From CAXPZW01 sp964221845 (GTDB lineage: Bacteria > Bacteroidota > Bacteroidia > Flavobacteriales_D > Sanyastnellaceae), in NCBI GenBank assembly GCA_964221845.1, contig CAXPZW010000023.1, forward strand, positions 1 to 63,264: 63,264 bases of DNA. Direction: 5' to 3'. A program made the position numbers and the translations under genes. The notes beneath the pieces were generated by a model. That model made no database searches. It worked only from the letters and a program-made list of their open reading frames with translations, and had not been told where the DNA came from. The stretch's first letter is position 1, and the number at the start of each line of letters is the position of its first letter. This document shows, one piece after another, positions 7,784 through 16,255 of this stretch.

Positions 7784-9511
7784 TTGAACACACGAATTGG
7801 CATTGTAGGCCTGCTTTTGGCCCTGGTACTGACCGCTTGCGGCGCAGGGCGAGGTGCGTCCAAAACCGATGGCTTTGCTGCCAACGGGCAGGAATCCATC
7901 CCCTTCCAAGAACTCTTTTTCAAGGGCCAACGCGCCAAAGCCACCGGCGACTACAAAAAGGCGTTTGGCTTCTTTGAGCAAGCCTCGGAGCTCAGCCCTC
8001 AAAACGACGCGGTGTACTACGAAATGGCACGCGTACAGCAGCAAATGGATGCCCCATTGCTCGCGCTGGACTACGCCCGCAAAGCCGCCGACCTCGACCC
8101 TGAAAACGCCTGGTACCACACCATGGTGGCCGATTTGAACCGCCAATTGGGCCGCATTGCGGACATGGAATCGGCACTCGAAGAAGTCCTCAAACGTGAT
8201 CCCAAACGCGAGGACGCCTACTACGGTTTGTTGGAAGCACAGCTCTCTCAAGAAGCGCCTAAACGCGCACTCAACACCCTGGAGCGCATGGAAAGCGCCT
8301 TGGGCCCCAACCCCGACATTTACCGCAACCGCGCCAACCTGCACATGGCCTTGGGCGACCAAGACAAAGCCACCGGCGCATTGGAGGACCTGGTCAAAGC
8401 CTACCCCCAGTTTGCGGAGTTCCACCTGATTTTGGCCGAGCACTACGCCGCCATTGGCGACACTGCCAACGCCCAACGTGTATTCGAACACGTGGCCAGC
8501 ATGGACAGCGACAACGGCCAACTGCAGCTGCGCCTGAGCGAATTCCTGGCAGCGCAAGGCAAGGACGAAGCTTCGTACCAAGCGCTCACCAAAGCCTTCT
8601 CGGCCGACGACGTCAACATCGACCAAAAGATTGGAGTGATGATGAAGTTCTACAGCCTCACCGAGCTGAACCCGGACTACATCGCCAAGGCCTACAACCT
8701 GTTGGACCTGCTCAAGACTGCACACCCCGGCGAGGCCAAAGCCCACGCCATGGCCGGCGACTTCTACATCCGTGACGGCGCGTTGAACGAAGCCCGCAGT
8801 GCCTACGAGCGTGCGCTCGAACTGGACCCTTCCAAGGGACTGATTTGGCAACAACTGGTCACCATTGACCTGGAGCAGAACGACATGGAGGCGCTGTCCA
8901 CCCACGCCAGTGCCGCGCGTGACCTCTTCCCCCTCCAGCCCGAATACTACCTGTACGCCGGCATGGCCGCCTTGCAATTGGACAAGCCTGAGGAAGCCAT
9001 CCGCAACCTGAACGACGGCCGCTTGCTGGTGATCGACAACCCCGGTTTGATGGCCCAATTCTGGTCGCAACTCGGAGATGCGTACCACTCCGACGCCCAA
9101 CACGCCAAGAGCGACGAGGCCTATGAGAAGGCCCTCGACATTGACCCCGATAACGTGTTTGTGCTGAACAACTACGCCTACTACTTGGCCCTGCGCGGAG
9201 AGAACCTCGCGCGTGCCGAAGACCTGGCGCAGCGCTGCAACACGCTGGAACCCGGCCAGGCTTCCTTCCTGGATACCCTGGGGTGGGTGTACTTCAAACA
9301 AGGTAAGTACGACGAGGCCATCACGTGGTTGACCAAGGCCGACGAAGCGGTCAACGGTGCCAGCGGCGAAATCCTGGACCACCTCGGTGACGCTTACTTT
9401 AAGTCTGGGAACGCGGCCACAGCCTTAGAACTCTGGAAAAAAGCAGCGCAACTGGGCGACGGCAGCGACACCCTGCCGCAAAAGATTGAAACCGGAACGC
9501 TCGATGACTAA
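7784..9511 (+). CDS. Tetratricopeptide-repeat lipoprotein
   Basis: 575 residues from a TTG start at 7784, one base after the preceding stop. The lipobox is clear (LLALVLTAC). The rest is almost entirely TPR helices, about a dozen, for example GDYKKAFGFFEQASELSPQN near the N-terminus and SDEAYEKALDIDPDNVFVLN near residue 450. TPR lipoproteins act as protein-binding scaffolds in the periplasm or at the outer membrane. Position before the DUF4292 and EnvC-like genes suggests a role in envelope assembly, but the partner is unknown. It overlaps the next gene by eight bases. Confidence 0.9.
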   Translation: MNTRIGIVGLLLALVLTACGAGRGASKTDGFAANGQESIPFQELFFKGQRAKATGDYKKAFGFFEQASELSPQNDAVYYEMARVQQQMDAPLLALDYARKAADLDPENAWYHTMVADLNRQLGRIADMESALEEVLKRDPKREDAYYGLLEAQLSQEAPKRALNTLERMESALGPNPDIYRNRANLHMALGDQDKATGALEDLVKAYPQFAEFHLILAEHYAAIGDTANAQRVFEHVASMDSDNGQLQLRLSEFLAAQGKDEASYQALTKAFSADDVNIDQKIGVMMKFYSLTELNPDYIAKAYNLLDLLKTAHPGEAKAHAMAGDFYIRDGALNEARSAYERALELDPSKGLIWQQLVTIDLEQNDMEALSTHASAARDLFPLQPEYYLYAGMAALQLDKPEEAIRNLNDGRLLVIDNPGLMAQFWSQLGDAYHSDAQHAKSDEAYEKALDIDPDNVFVLNNYAYYLALRGENLARAEDLAQRCNTLEPGQASFLDTLGWVYFKQGKYDEAITWLTKADEAVNGASGEILDHLGDAYFKSGNAATALELWKKAAQLGDGSDTLPQKIETGTLDD

Positions 9512-10424
9512 GCGCGTGTTCACATACCGCTTGCTGGCCTTTGTGCTGACCGCCTTTTTTGTGGTGGGCTGTTCCAATACACGTCGTTTGGAGCGGGGCA
9601 AACCGCTGCGTCAGCGTTCTCCCGGCTTTTTGATCAAAGCCAACCAAGAAAGTGAGTTCACGTTCGACTACGTGGGCATGAAGCTGAGCGCTGACTTGGA
9701 CCGCGACGGCAAGACCACTTCCTTCAAGGCCAACGTGCGCATGAAGCGCGACAGCATCATTTGGGTGTCCATCTCCCCTGCACTTGGGGTAGAGGTGGTG
9801 CGCATGGTGGTGACGCCCGATTCGGTGAAGTACGTGAGCAAGGTGCCGGGCGACAAGCATTACTACCTGGGCGACTTTTCAGTGATTGCCGATGTGGCCG
9901 GGGTAGAATTGGACTTCCGCACCATGCAGGATTTGCTGGTGGGCAATGCGGTGTTCCTCGACAAACAAGAAGACAAGTACGAATCGCGCATCCAAGACCA
10001 GCAGTACGTGCTGATCTCCAAGCTGGACCGCAAGCTGCGCAAGGTGCTCAACGCCGACGAAAAGAACATGGTGCCCGATACGCACTTCACCATCAATCCC
10101 CTGGACAAAGACTACCAAAAAATGCGTCGCCGGGCCAAACCTGAGGAACTTCAGCTCAAGCGTTTTTGGCTGAACCCCATCCACCATCGCGTGGAGCGCG
10201 CATTGCTGAACGACTACTACGATTTCCGCGAATTGGAGATCGCTTTTGAAGATTATGAGGAGAAGGACGGGCAATGGTACCCTGAAAAAGGGCGTTTGAC
10301 CGTTAAAGATGAGAAGCTTGGCTCCAGCGAAATCCGTTTCGAAGTGAGCCGACTGCGTGTAGGTAAAGTCTATGATTTTCCGTTCTCAATTCCCGATGGC
10401 TATGAACGTCGCTATGCTCCCTAA
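9504..10424 (+). CDS. DUF4292 family lipoprotein
   Basis: 306 residues from the ATG at 9504, which overlaps the TPR gene by eight bases; an upstream TTG is possible but would put extra residues before the signal. The signal ends in a lipobox (FFVVGC, Cys at about 22). The beta-rich mature part (SFKANVRMKRDSIIWVSISP, VKYVSKVPGDKHYYLGDFS) matches the Bacteroidota DUF4292 family, which has a LolA/LolB-like fold expectation. A role in lipoprotein or envelope handling is an inference. The gene sits between a TPR lipoprotein and the EnvC-like protein. Confidence 0.85.
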   Translation: MTKRVFTYRLLAFVLTAFFVVGCSNTRRLERGKPLRQRSPGFLIKANQESEFTFDYVGMKLSADLDRDGKTTSFKANVRMKRDSIIWVSISPALGVEVVRMVVTPDSVKYVSKVPGDKHYYLGDFSVIADVAGVELDFRTMQDLLVGNAVFLDKQEDKYESRIQDQQYVLISKLDRKLRKVLNADEKNMVPDTHFTINPLDKDYQKMRRRAKPEELQLKRFWLNPIHHRVERALLNDYYDFRELEIAFEDYEEKDGQWYPEKGRLTVKDEKLGSSEIRFEVSRLRVGKVYDFPFSIPDGYERRYAP

Positions 10425-11607
10425 ACTGTTGGTCAGCTGCTGTTTGCTGCTCGCCCTTGGTGCCTCCGGGCAAACCAAAGCCGAGTTGGAAAAACAGCGC
10501 GAAGAACTCAACGGCAAGATCAAGTACACCCAAAAACTGATCGACGAATCGCGCCAAGGACAATCCTCGGCCACACGTGAATTGCAGGCCCTCGAACGTC
10601 AAATCACTTTACGCAGCCGACTGATCCGCAACCTGGGCGCAGAAGTGCGCGAAATGGAAGACGAAACCCAACGTCGTCAAGAAGAAATCAAGGCCCTGAA
10701 CGCGTCCATACAACAACTCAAGGACGAGTACGCGCAAATGATCTACCAGGCCTACAAGAACCGCAACAGCTACGACAAGCTGATGTACATCTTTGCCGCC
10801 GAAGACTTCAACCAGGCCTTCATGCGTATGAAACTCATGCAGCGCTACGGCGAGGTACGCAGCCAACACAAGGCCGAAATCGAGTTCAAATACGCCGAGC
10901 AAAAAGCGCAAATCGCCGCCCTGGAGAACCTCAAAGCCGAACGCGTGAGCCTGCTGGAAAGCAAAAGCACCGAAAAGGCTGAGCTCGACAAGGATCGCGG
11001 CACGCGCAAACAAGCCCTCAACACCCTCAAGGACAAGGAAAAGGAGCTGCGCAAAACCCAGCAGCAACAGGAAAGCGAGCGCCAACGCATCAACCGCGCC
11101 ATCCAGCGCAAAATCGAAGAGGAACTCCGCGCCGACCGCAACCGCGAAGGCGGCAGCTTTGGCCTGACTCCTGAAGGGCTCATCATCAGCGAAAACTTCG
11201 AAAAGAACAAAGGCAAACTGCCTTGGCCGGTGACTCGCGGGGTGATCCTGCAAAAGTTTGGAGAGCAGCCGCACGCGTACCTGCCGGGCATTACCGTGAT
11301 CAACAACGGGGTGGACATTGCCACCGATGCCGGCATGAAGGTGCGCGCCATCTTTGACGGCGAGGTCACCAGCGTGTTTGCCATTCCCGGCGCGGGCCAG
11401 AACGTGATTGTGACCCACGGCTCGTACAAAACCGTTTACACCAATTTGGCCTCGGTAGCCGTGCGCAAAGGCGACCAAGTCACCGCGTTCCAAGAACTGG
11501 GTGCTCTGGTGGAAAAAGACGGCAGCAGTACGGCCCACCTGGAAATCTGGAAGGTGAGTTCCGGAGGCGGCAAGGCACAGAATCCGGAGTACTGGATCTC
11601 GAAGTAG
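10402..11607 (+). CDS. EnvC-like murein hydrolase activator (coiled coil plus degenerate LytM/M23)
   Basis: 401 residues from ATG 10402; ATGs at 10396 and 10414 and a start at 10372 are also possible, all overlapping the previous gene. A signal peptide (LLVSCCLLLALGASGQ) is followed by a long coiled coil (about 25-235) and a C-terminal M23/LytM domain (about 265-400). The zinc ligands are incomplete: the HxxxD motif reads NNGVD and the final HxH reads TAH in STAHLEIW. As in EnvC/NlpD proteins, it should therefore activate amidases rather than cut peptidoglycan. It acts in the periplasm, probably in cell separation. It closes the operon that begins around dut. Confidence 0.9.
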   Translation: MNVAMLPKLLVSCCLLLALGASGQTKAELEKQREELNGKIKYTQKLIDESRQGQSSATRELQALERQITLRSRLIRNLGAEVREMEDETQRRQEEIKALNASIQQLKDEYAQMIYQAYKNRNSYDKLMYIFAAEDFNQAFMRMKLMQRYGEVRSQHKAEIEFKYAEQKAQIAALENLKAERVSLLESKSTEKAELDKDRGTRKQALNTLKDKEKELRKTQQQQESERQRINRAIQRKIEEELRADRNREGGSFGLTPEGLIISENFEKNKGKLPWPVTRGVILQKFGEQPHAYLPGITVINNGVDIATDAGMKVRAIFDGEVTSVFAIPGAGQNVIVTHGSYKTVYTNLASVAVRKGDQVTAFQELGALVEKDGSSTAHLEIWKVSSGGGKAQNPEYWISK

Positions 11608-11687
11608 CGCTGAGGCACTTCTCTCTTTTTACGTGTCTTTCTTGATGTGGAAATGCGGCTTGGTAGTCGTGTCGAAGCGTTTGTACG

Positions 11688-11699
11688 CGGGTATACCCG
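11688..11699. promoter_or_regulatory. 12-bp palindrome flanked by direct repeats, possible operator
   Basis: CGGGTATACCCG is a perfect palindrome. It lies between two similar sequences, CGTTTGTACGCG and CGTTTGTAAGCGCG. It sits in the 276-base gap after the EnvC-like gene and upstream of the plug-only protein and sigma-factor operon, so it may be a regulator site. No terminator or clear -7 box was identified in this gap. Confidence 0.3.
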
Positions 11700-11883
11700 T
11701 TTGTAAGCGCGTAGCTCCCGACTTTCAGGTAGACGGGTTCCGAACTTTGTAGTGGGGGCGCAAAATCCCCCTAGGGTGGGGGCTACGCGCGCGCGAGTCC
11801 TGCTTTATCGCATTTTCCGAATCTTTTTTTCGCCAAGCGTATGGAATCTCAATCCGAGGCGCATCTCAAGAGAAAGACAAGCC

Positions 11884-12672
11884 ATGAAATCAACACTCAC
11901 ACTCCTGCTGGCCCTGCTGACCTTGGGCATGGCCGCACAGAGCACCGGCACCATCAAAGGGCGCATTTTGGACGACACGGGAAATCCACTTCCGTTTGCA
12001 AGCGTCTTCATCCTCCAAGGCACCGTGGACATTGGCACCTCTACCGACCTGGATGGCAAATTCACCTTGAAGCCAGTACCGTCGGGAACCTTCAACGTGC
12101 AAGTGACTTCAGTTGGCTACCACGACTTGACCATTAGCGGTGTGGAAGTGTCTGGAGAACGACTGGCGGTCATCCCGGATCAAAACCTCACCTCCGATGT
12201 TCAAGTGATCAAGAAAGGCGCAGATATCGTGACCCTGGCCAAGCCTCTGATTCGTCCGGATCAGCCCTCGATGAAATCCCTGCTCGCATCGGAAATCAAA
12301 CACAGCCCTGCGGCCAAGAACACCGCGGAACTGGTAGGCACCATGAGCTCAGACATCATCGTCCAGCAAGAAGGTGAGCGCACCGAACTCTACTTCCGCG
12401 GCTCGCGCCAGGGCGACAACATCTACTTCCTGGACGGCATGAAAATCACCGGCAGCCTGCCGAGTGTCCCTTCTGCCGGCATTGCCCGCATGGACGTCTA
12501 CACCGGCGGCGTGCCTGCCAAGTACGGCGACTTTACGGGCGGCGTTGTGGTGATCGAAACCAAGTCTTACAACGAAGTTTGGCGTAAACTTGAAGCACGA
12601 CGCCTGGCCCGAGAAGCCATGCAAGAAGACCAAACCCTGGAACAACAACCCGAACTCACGCCCACGCGATAA
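11884..12672 (+). CDS. Carboxypeptidase-regulatory-like plus TonB plug protein lacking a barrel
   Basis: 262 residues from ATG 11884, chosen because a signal peptide follows directly (MKSTLTLLLALLTLGMAAQS). Residues about 22-105 form a CarboxypepD_reg-like beta-sandwich (TGTIKGRILDDTGNPLPFAS, DGKFTLKPVPSG). Residues about 150-235 look like a TonB-receptor plug (YFRGSRQGDNIYFLDGMKIT, GVPAKYGDFTGGVV). The chain then ends, so the 22-strand barrel of a TonB-dependent receptor is absent. It is followed immediately by an ECF sigma factor and a membrane-anchored TPR protein, which suggests a signalling or sensing role rather than transport. The function is inferred. Confidence 0.82.
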   Translation: MKSTLTLLLALLTLGMAAQSTGTIKGRILDDTGNPLPFASVFILQGTVDIGTSTDLDGKFTLKPVPSGTFNVQVTSVGYHDLTISGVEVSGERLAVIPDQNLTSDVQVIKKGADIVTLAKPLIRPDQPSMKSLLASEIKHSPAAKNTAELVGTMSSDIIVQQEGERTELYFRGSRQGDNIYFLDGMKITGSLPSVPSAGIARMDVYTGGVPAKYGDFTGGVVVIETKSYNEVWRKLEARRLAREAMQEDQTLEQQPELTPTR

Positions 12673-13248
12673 GTGCTCACCTTCAAACAAGCCCATACCG
12701 CCACCGACACCGAACTGATTGCGCGGTACCGCAAACGCGGGCAGCGCAAATGGGTGGGCGTACTGTTCAACCGGTACGCCCACCTGGTCTTGGGCTTGTG
12801 CATGCAATACTTGAGGGACGAGGACCGTGCACAGGACATGTGCATGGCCATTTTTGAAAAGCTCCTCCACGAGCTGAAAAAACGTGAGGTCACCCACTTC
12901 AAGTCCTGGCTGTACACCCTCAGCCGCAACGAATGCCTGATGCAATTGCGCAAAGACGGCAACCCCAAGGTCTTGGCCGCCGCAGAAGCCTACACCCGTC
13001 AGGTGCAGGAATCCGAAACCGCCTCCAAAGCCCTCGCCGAAGTGCAGCTCGACGAGCTCCAACGAGCCTTGAAACAGCTCAATGAAGCGCAACGCATTTG
13101 TGTGGAGCGCTTTTACTTGAAACAGCAATCCTATGCAGCCATTGCCGCCGAGACCGGATACACGCTCAAACACGTCAAGAGCCACATCCAAAACGGCAAG
13201 CGCAACCTGCACAACATTTTAAAGCAACACGATGCCTTCCACTCCTGA
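12673..13248 (+). CDS. ECF-type RNA polymerase sigma factor
   Basis: 191 residues from a GTG start directly after the preceding stop. Region 2 is visible at about 20-90 (FNRYAHLVLGLCMQYLRDED, then HFKSWLYTLSRNECLMQLRK), and region 4 at about 125-185 (LKQLNEAQRICVERFYLK, then the helix-turn-helix YAAIAAETGYTLKHVKSHI). It would direct RNA polymerase to a specific promoter set. It overlaps the next gene by 17 bases; that gene encodes a single-pass membrane protein that may be its anti-sigma partner. Confidence 0.9.
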   Translation: MLTFKQAHTATDTELIARYRKRGQRKWVGVLFNRYAHLVLGLCMQYLRDEDRAQDMCMAIFEKLLHELKKREVTHFKSWLYTLSRNECLMQLRKDGNPKVLAAAEAYTRQVQESETASKALAEVQLDELQRALKQLNEAQRICVERFYLKQQSYAAIAAETGYTLKHVKSHIQNGKRNLHNILKQHDAFHS

Positions 13249-14326
13249 ATACCGCCCCGACGCCGACACCTTGGCCCGGTACCACGCCGGCACCTTGCCC
13301 GAGGCCGAGGCTGCTGCGCTTGAACGCGCTGCCGAGCAGGACGCCTTTTTGGCCGCTGCGTTGGAAGGCAGCGCGTCGCTCTCGGCCGGTGCAACCGAAG
13401 CCTTGCAGGCCCGCATCACCGGTCAAAACACCCGCTTTGCACGCCAATGGTGGTGGGCTGGAGGCATTGCCGCGGCCGCCATCGTGACTTTGCTCGTGTG
13501 GCCCCGAGAGGAGCCGCTCGTGGCCGAAGCGCCGCCGGTGATCACCACCGCTCCCGCCACCACCCAAAGCCCGGAGCCGTTGGGTCCCCAGGCCGTGGCC
13601 CCTCAGGTGGTGCAACGTTCGCGCACCGATTCAAGCGTGAGTGTGACCGTGAAAGTGACTTCGCTCCCAGAAGCCACTCCCGCCATCGCCGAACCCAACC
13701 CGGAGACCTTCCGCTTGGTGGAGATTGTGCTGGAAGACGAGATGCGCGAGCTGGAGCCGAAGCTCTTTGCCGCCGCCGAGCCGGAGAAACCTACACCGGC
13801 CGCCCCTGAGCACAGCGTGTACGAGATTGCCCGTTACCGCGTGGTGGACTACAGCGGCCAACGCACCCAAGAACTCGAGCGCGACATGCCCGACCCGCGC
13901 AGTTTGTCGCCCCAATTCAGCCACCGCGTGGACATGGACGACCCGCTAAACCAAGTGCAGCGTCCCGCCAAAGTGAGCTACGAAGAAGCCTTGGAGTTGG
14001 CCGTGGGCCACTATGCCGCTGAGCGTCACCGCATCGCACTCTGGCATTTTGAAGACATCCTGAAGGTGTACCCGGGCGATGTGAACGCCCAGTTCTACGC
14101 CGGCATGAGCGCCTGGCACGACAACCGCTTCAAAGAAGCCCGTGAACTGTTGCTCCAAGCCGCGAGCAACGATGTCAACACCTTCGCAGAAGCGGCAGCC
14201 TTTTACGCCGCCCAAGCCCTCTACGCCCACGGTGACCCCGCAGAAGCACGTGCCGAACTGCAAGCCATTGCCGACGCAGATGGGTTTTATGCCGAGCGTG
14301 CGAAGCAGGAGTTGGGAATCGATTGA
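13232..14326 (+). CDS. Membrane-anchored TPR protein, candidate anti-sigma factor
   Basis: 364 residues. The short cytoplasmic N-terminus (about 1-70, with a sequence like LARYHAGTLPEAEAAALER) has the acidic helical look of anti-sigma N-termini, but no zinc-binding HxxxCxxC. One membrane span follows (about 72-91, WWWAGGIAAAAIVTLLVW), then a Pro/Ala-rich linker and C-terminal TPR-like helices (about 250-360). The 17-base overlap with the sigma gene supports joint function. Most likely it holds the ECF sigma factor at the inner membrane and senses a periplasmic signal. This is inference from gene order and topology. Confidence 0.75.
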   Translation: MPSTPEYRPDADTLARYHAGTLPEAEAAALERAAEQDAFLAAALEGSASLSAGATEALQARITGQNTRFARQWWWAGGIAAAAIVTLLVWPREEPLVAEAPPVITTAPATTQSPEPLGPQAVAPQVVQRSRTDSSVSVTVKVTSLPEATPAIAEPNPETFRLVEIVLEDEMRELEPKLFAAAEPEKPTPAAPEHSVYEIARYRVVDYSGQRTQELERDMPDPRSLSPQFSHRVDMDDPLNQVQRPAKVSYEEALELAVGHYAAERHRIALWHFEDILKVYPGDVNAQFYAGMSAWHDNRFKEARELLLQAASNDVNTFAEAAAFYAAQALYAHGDPAEARAELQAIADADGFYAERAKQELGID

Positions 14327-14352
14327 CAGTCGCCTGCAGCCCTGTACCTTTG
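14323..14352 (+). promoter_or_regulatory. Promoter of the tRNA-Arg gene
   Basis: TTG at 14323-14325, then 19 bases, then TACCTTTG at 14345-14352. This matches the Bacteroidota -33/-7 consensus in sequence and spacing. The tRNA starts eight bases after the -7 box. Confidence 0.8.
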
Positions 14353-14360
14353 CCCCCCTT

Positions 14361-14432
14361 GGCCCTGTAGTTCAATGGATAGAATAGAAGTTTCCTAAAC
14401 TTTAGATCCGAGTTCGATTCTCGGCGGGGCTA
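14361..14432 (+). tRNA. tRNA-Arg (anticodon CCT)
   Basis: The sequence folds into a cloverleaf of 72 bases: acceptor GGCCCTG/CGGGGCT, D stem GTTC/GAAT, anticodon stem GAAGT/ACTTT with loop TTCCTAA (anticodon CCT, reading AGG), and T stem CCGAG/CTCGG with loop TTCGATT. The discriminator base is A and CCA is not encoded. The 1-72 pair is a G-U wobble. The GC-poor accessory island begins directly after it. Confidence 0.92.
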
Positions 14433-14442
14433 CAACGAATGA

Positions 14443-14486
14443 ACAAACAAGTGTCTCTCGACCCTTGTTTGTACGAACTGTTTTTT
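14443..14486 (+). terminator. Terminator after tRNA-Arg
   Basis: A 9-bp stem (ACAAACAAG at 14443-14451 with CTTGTTTGT at 14464-14472), a 12-base loop, and a run of six T at 14481-14486. It fits termination of the short tRNA transcript. Confidence 0.65.
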
Positions 14487-14538
14487 GGAGAGATTGATCA
14501 AGTTTCCACTTGATTTCGTCCTGCAGGATGCAATCTAT

Positions 14539-14880
14539 TTACGTCACGGCAGGCTTGACAGGTATGACCATACACCTTCCCCAATTTTGATTGGAATCGA
14601 TCTTTGCAGGAGCACTATTCAAAAAAAGCTGAAACGGGTTGAACAAATGGATCAGCATTATCCGCTATTTCAATACCAACGTTTACGTATTGCAAAGCGT
14701 AATCTTTGCCGGAAAGCTCAAGATCATCAAAGTTCGATTCAACCATAAAATTGTCAGCTTCTTCAAGGTATTCCGACAACCAATTTTTAACATCGTTCTT
14801 CGTAGCTTGCACCACTTTCGTCAGTAAATCACTACTGCATCGTCTGTGATTTGTATTTCAAGTTCATCATCAGCATATCA
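14539..14880 (-). pseudogene. Decayed small protein gene with two frameshifts
   Basis: Three short coding-like pieces follow one another on the minus strand in alternating frames. Upstream (about 14876-14821) one frame reads DDELEIQITDDAVVIY then stop. The middle (14815-14615, 66 codons) reads VVQATKNDVKNWLSEYLEE and ends in a TAG just after a run of seven T. Removing one T joins it to a further 27 codons (NSAPAKIDSNQNWGRCMVIP) that end at 14539. The pieces look acidic and soluble, like one protein of roughly 110 residues. The family is not recognised. It may be a real pseudogene, or an intact gene with sequencing errors in the homopolymer. Confidence 0.5.
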
Positions 14881-14916
14881 ATACCGTTAATTTGACAACG
14901 GCACAAGCTGTGCTCT

Positions 14917-15885
14917 ATGGCGCACTACCTTATTAAACGAAGTAATGCCTTTCGAGAACTTCATAGAAGTAACGCGAAAAGCAAAGGGTACTTTGAAATT
15001 ACAATCAGGAATAAGGAATACCACCCTCCTTCAGCTAAAGTTGAAATTGGCGATACAATTTTTATCGCAGAGACAAGCGGTGGTATTTACGCTAGGGGCA
15101 TTGTGGTCGAGACCAGGGGTGTAGAAGAGTTCAGCCGGATTGAAGATGTATTAGCTTTCTCAAAGCAATTCAAGGATGAGGCTTATTGGATGGACAAGAT
15201 TCGGGTCTTCAGTGAACGTCTTCAAAAAGATAAAAACTATCGTCTTCGGTGTCACCAGTATTTCATCAATCAGAGACTGCTCAGAAGAACAATCCCCTAC
15301 AATGGGCCTTTAGCTAAATACGATGCTTCATTAAAAAAAGGTCTAGCAAGCATATTCTTCAAGTTAACCCAAGAAGACGTTCGCTATTTACAGGGAAACC
15401 CTGACTGCAGTCTGAAGCAAGTTGGTGAGCTGAAACCTGAAATCCCGAATAATCTTCGCTTAAAGGTGTATTCTTTTTTCAATCGCAATCATGCAATCAG
15501 TCATCTCATTGACATCGACCACTTCGTTCCAAAAAGTGTTGGCGGACCTGGAAATATCATCGAAAACTTAGTTCCGATCGGATTAAGCTTGAATAGGTAC
15601 AAGAATGACTCTATTCCAAGATCATTTTTCACGGTAGCTGCACAAGATGAATACCTGCCAGCCCTTTGTGTCTGCAAGAAAGACCTAGAGAAAATACTAG
15701 AGAGCAAGGATGATTTTATCAATTCAAAACGACATCCTGAAGCAAAAAAAATGGCACTATCAATAAATGCTGCACTTAAGACTTGGGACATCAGCGATGC
15801 GAAGCAATTTTACTTGAGGGTAAGCGAACTCTTTAATCCGAACTACGTGCAGCAGCTGAAACTTTTAGAAAAGGAAATCTATTGA
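14917..15885 (+). CDS. HNH endonuclease with N-terminal PUA/EVE-like domain
   Basis: 322 residues. The C-terminal half holds a complete HNH motif: DIDHFVPKSVGG (catalytic His202), then an Asn in IIENLVPIG and a final Asn in LNRYK. This is the metal-dependent beta-beta-alpha nuclease fold. The N-terminal 70 residues (YFEITIRNKEYHPPSAKVEI, GDTIFIAETSGGIYARGIVV) resemble PUA-superfamily EVE/ASCH domains, which bind modified bases. This pairing is typical of modification-dependent (type IV-like) restriction enzymes. No methyltransferase is nearby, which fits such an enzyme. It stands alone in a GC-poor island after a tRNA. The HNH assignment is firm; the EVE-like reading is by pattern only. Confidence 0.82.
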   Translation: MAHYLIKRSNAFRELHRSNAKSKGYFEITIRNKEYHPPSAKVEIGDTIFIAETSGGIYARGIVVETRGVEEFSRIEDVLAFSKQFKDEAYWMDKIRVFSERLQKDKNYRLRCHQYFINQRLLRRTIPYNGPLAKYDASLKKGLASIFFKLTQEDVRYLQGNPDCSLKQVGELKPEIPNNLRLKVYSFFNRNHAISHLIDIDHFVPKSVGGPGNIIENLVPIGLSLNRYKNDSIPRSFFTVAAQDEYLPALCVCKKDLEKILESKDDFINSKRHPEAKKMALSINAALKTWDISDAKQFYLRVSELFNPNYVQQLKLLEKEIY

Positions 15886-15931
15886 ACAACGTGCACCCGC
15901 CCGCATGGTTTATGCCTCACTCTCAATTCCG

Positions 15932-16183
15932 TTACGACCAGGGATCATATTCTTGATTGTCCATGCCGGGTTTCAACCTGTGAAGTTGCGCAAAGTCCGC
16001 ATTGTTCAGCACCTCTTGCTTGAAAGCCTCAAATTCCAGCCTTTCGTCTAATTCCCAGAGCTCAGATGCAGAATATAACTTGTAGACGTTGGACCATTCA
16101 ACTTCATTCCATTCCGTACAAGGCTTGTTGTAGTGTTTCCAATCCTCATCATTCCACATTGATGGATCATGAGACTTTTTCAT
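15932..16183 (-). CDS. Small acidic Trp-rich protein of unknown function
   Basis: 83 residues from ATG 16183 (a TTG six codons upstream is also possible). The sequence is acidic and unusually rich in Trp (for example MWNDEDWKHYNKPCTEWNEV), with no signal or membrane segment. No family is recognised. It lies convergent to the HNH nuclease gene and directly downstream of the 89-bp repeat at 16256 when read on the minus strand. The composition is like that of a folded small protein, so it is judged real. An immunity- or inhibitor-like role would be speculation. Confidence 0.55.
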   Translation of the reverse strand: MKKSHDPSMWNDEDWKHYNKPCTEWNEVEWSNVYKLYSASELWELDERLEFEAFKQEVLNNADFAQLHRLKPGMDNQEYDPWS

Positions 16184-16255
16184 ATACCAGAGATTCGTCA
16201 ATAGAAAGTACTCATTTCGGATGCCACGTGCAACCGAGCTTTATATGCATGCACA

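Noticed and set aside
7754..9382. Long minus-strand open frame of 542 codons opposite the TPR lipoprotein gene
   Set aside because: It is the antisense shadow of a GC-rich coding region. The plus strand has a lipobox, TPR motifs and operon context; the minus frame has no recognisable domain.
10402..11607. Active M23 endopeptidase
   Set aside because: Zinc ligands are missing (NNGVD in place of HxxxD, TAH in place of HxH), so an EnvC-like activator is the better reading.
14361..14432. Phage or ICE attachment duplication of the tRNA-Arg 3' end
   Set aside because: No second copy of the tRNA end was found up to 20.9 kb, and no integrase gene is visible, so att sites are not annotated.
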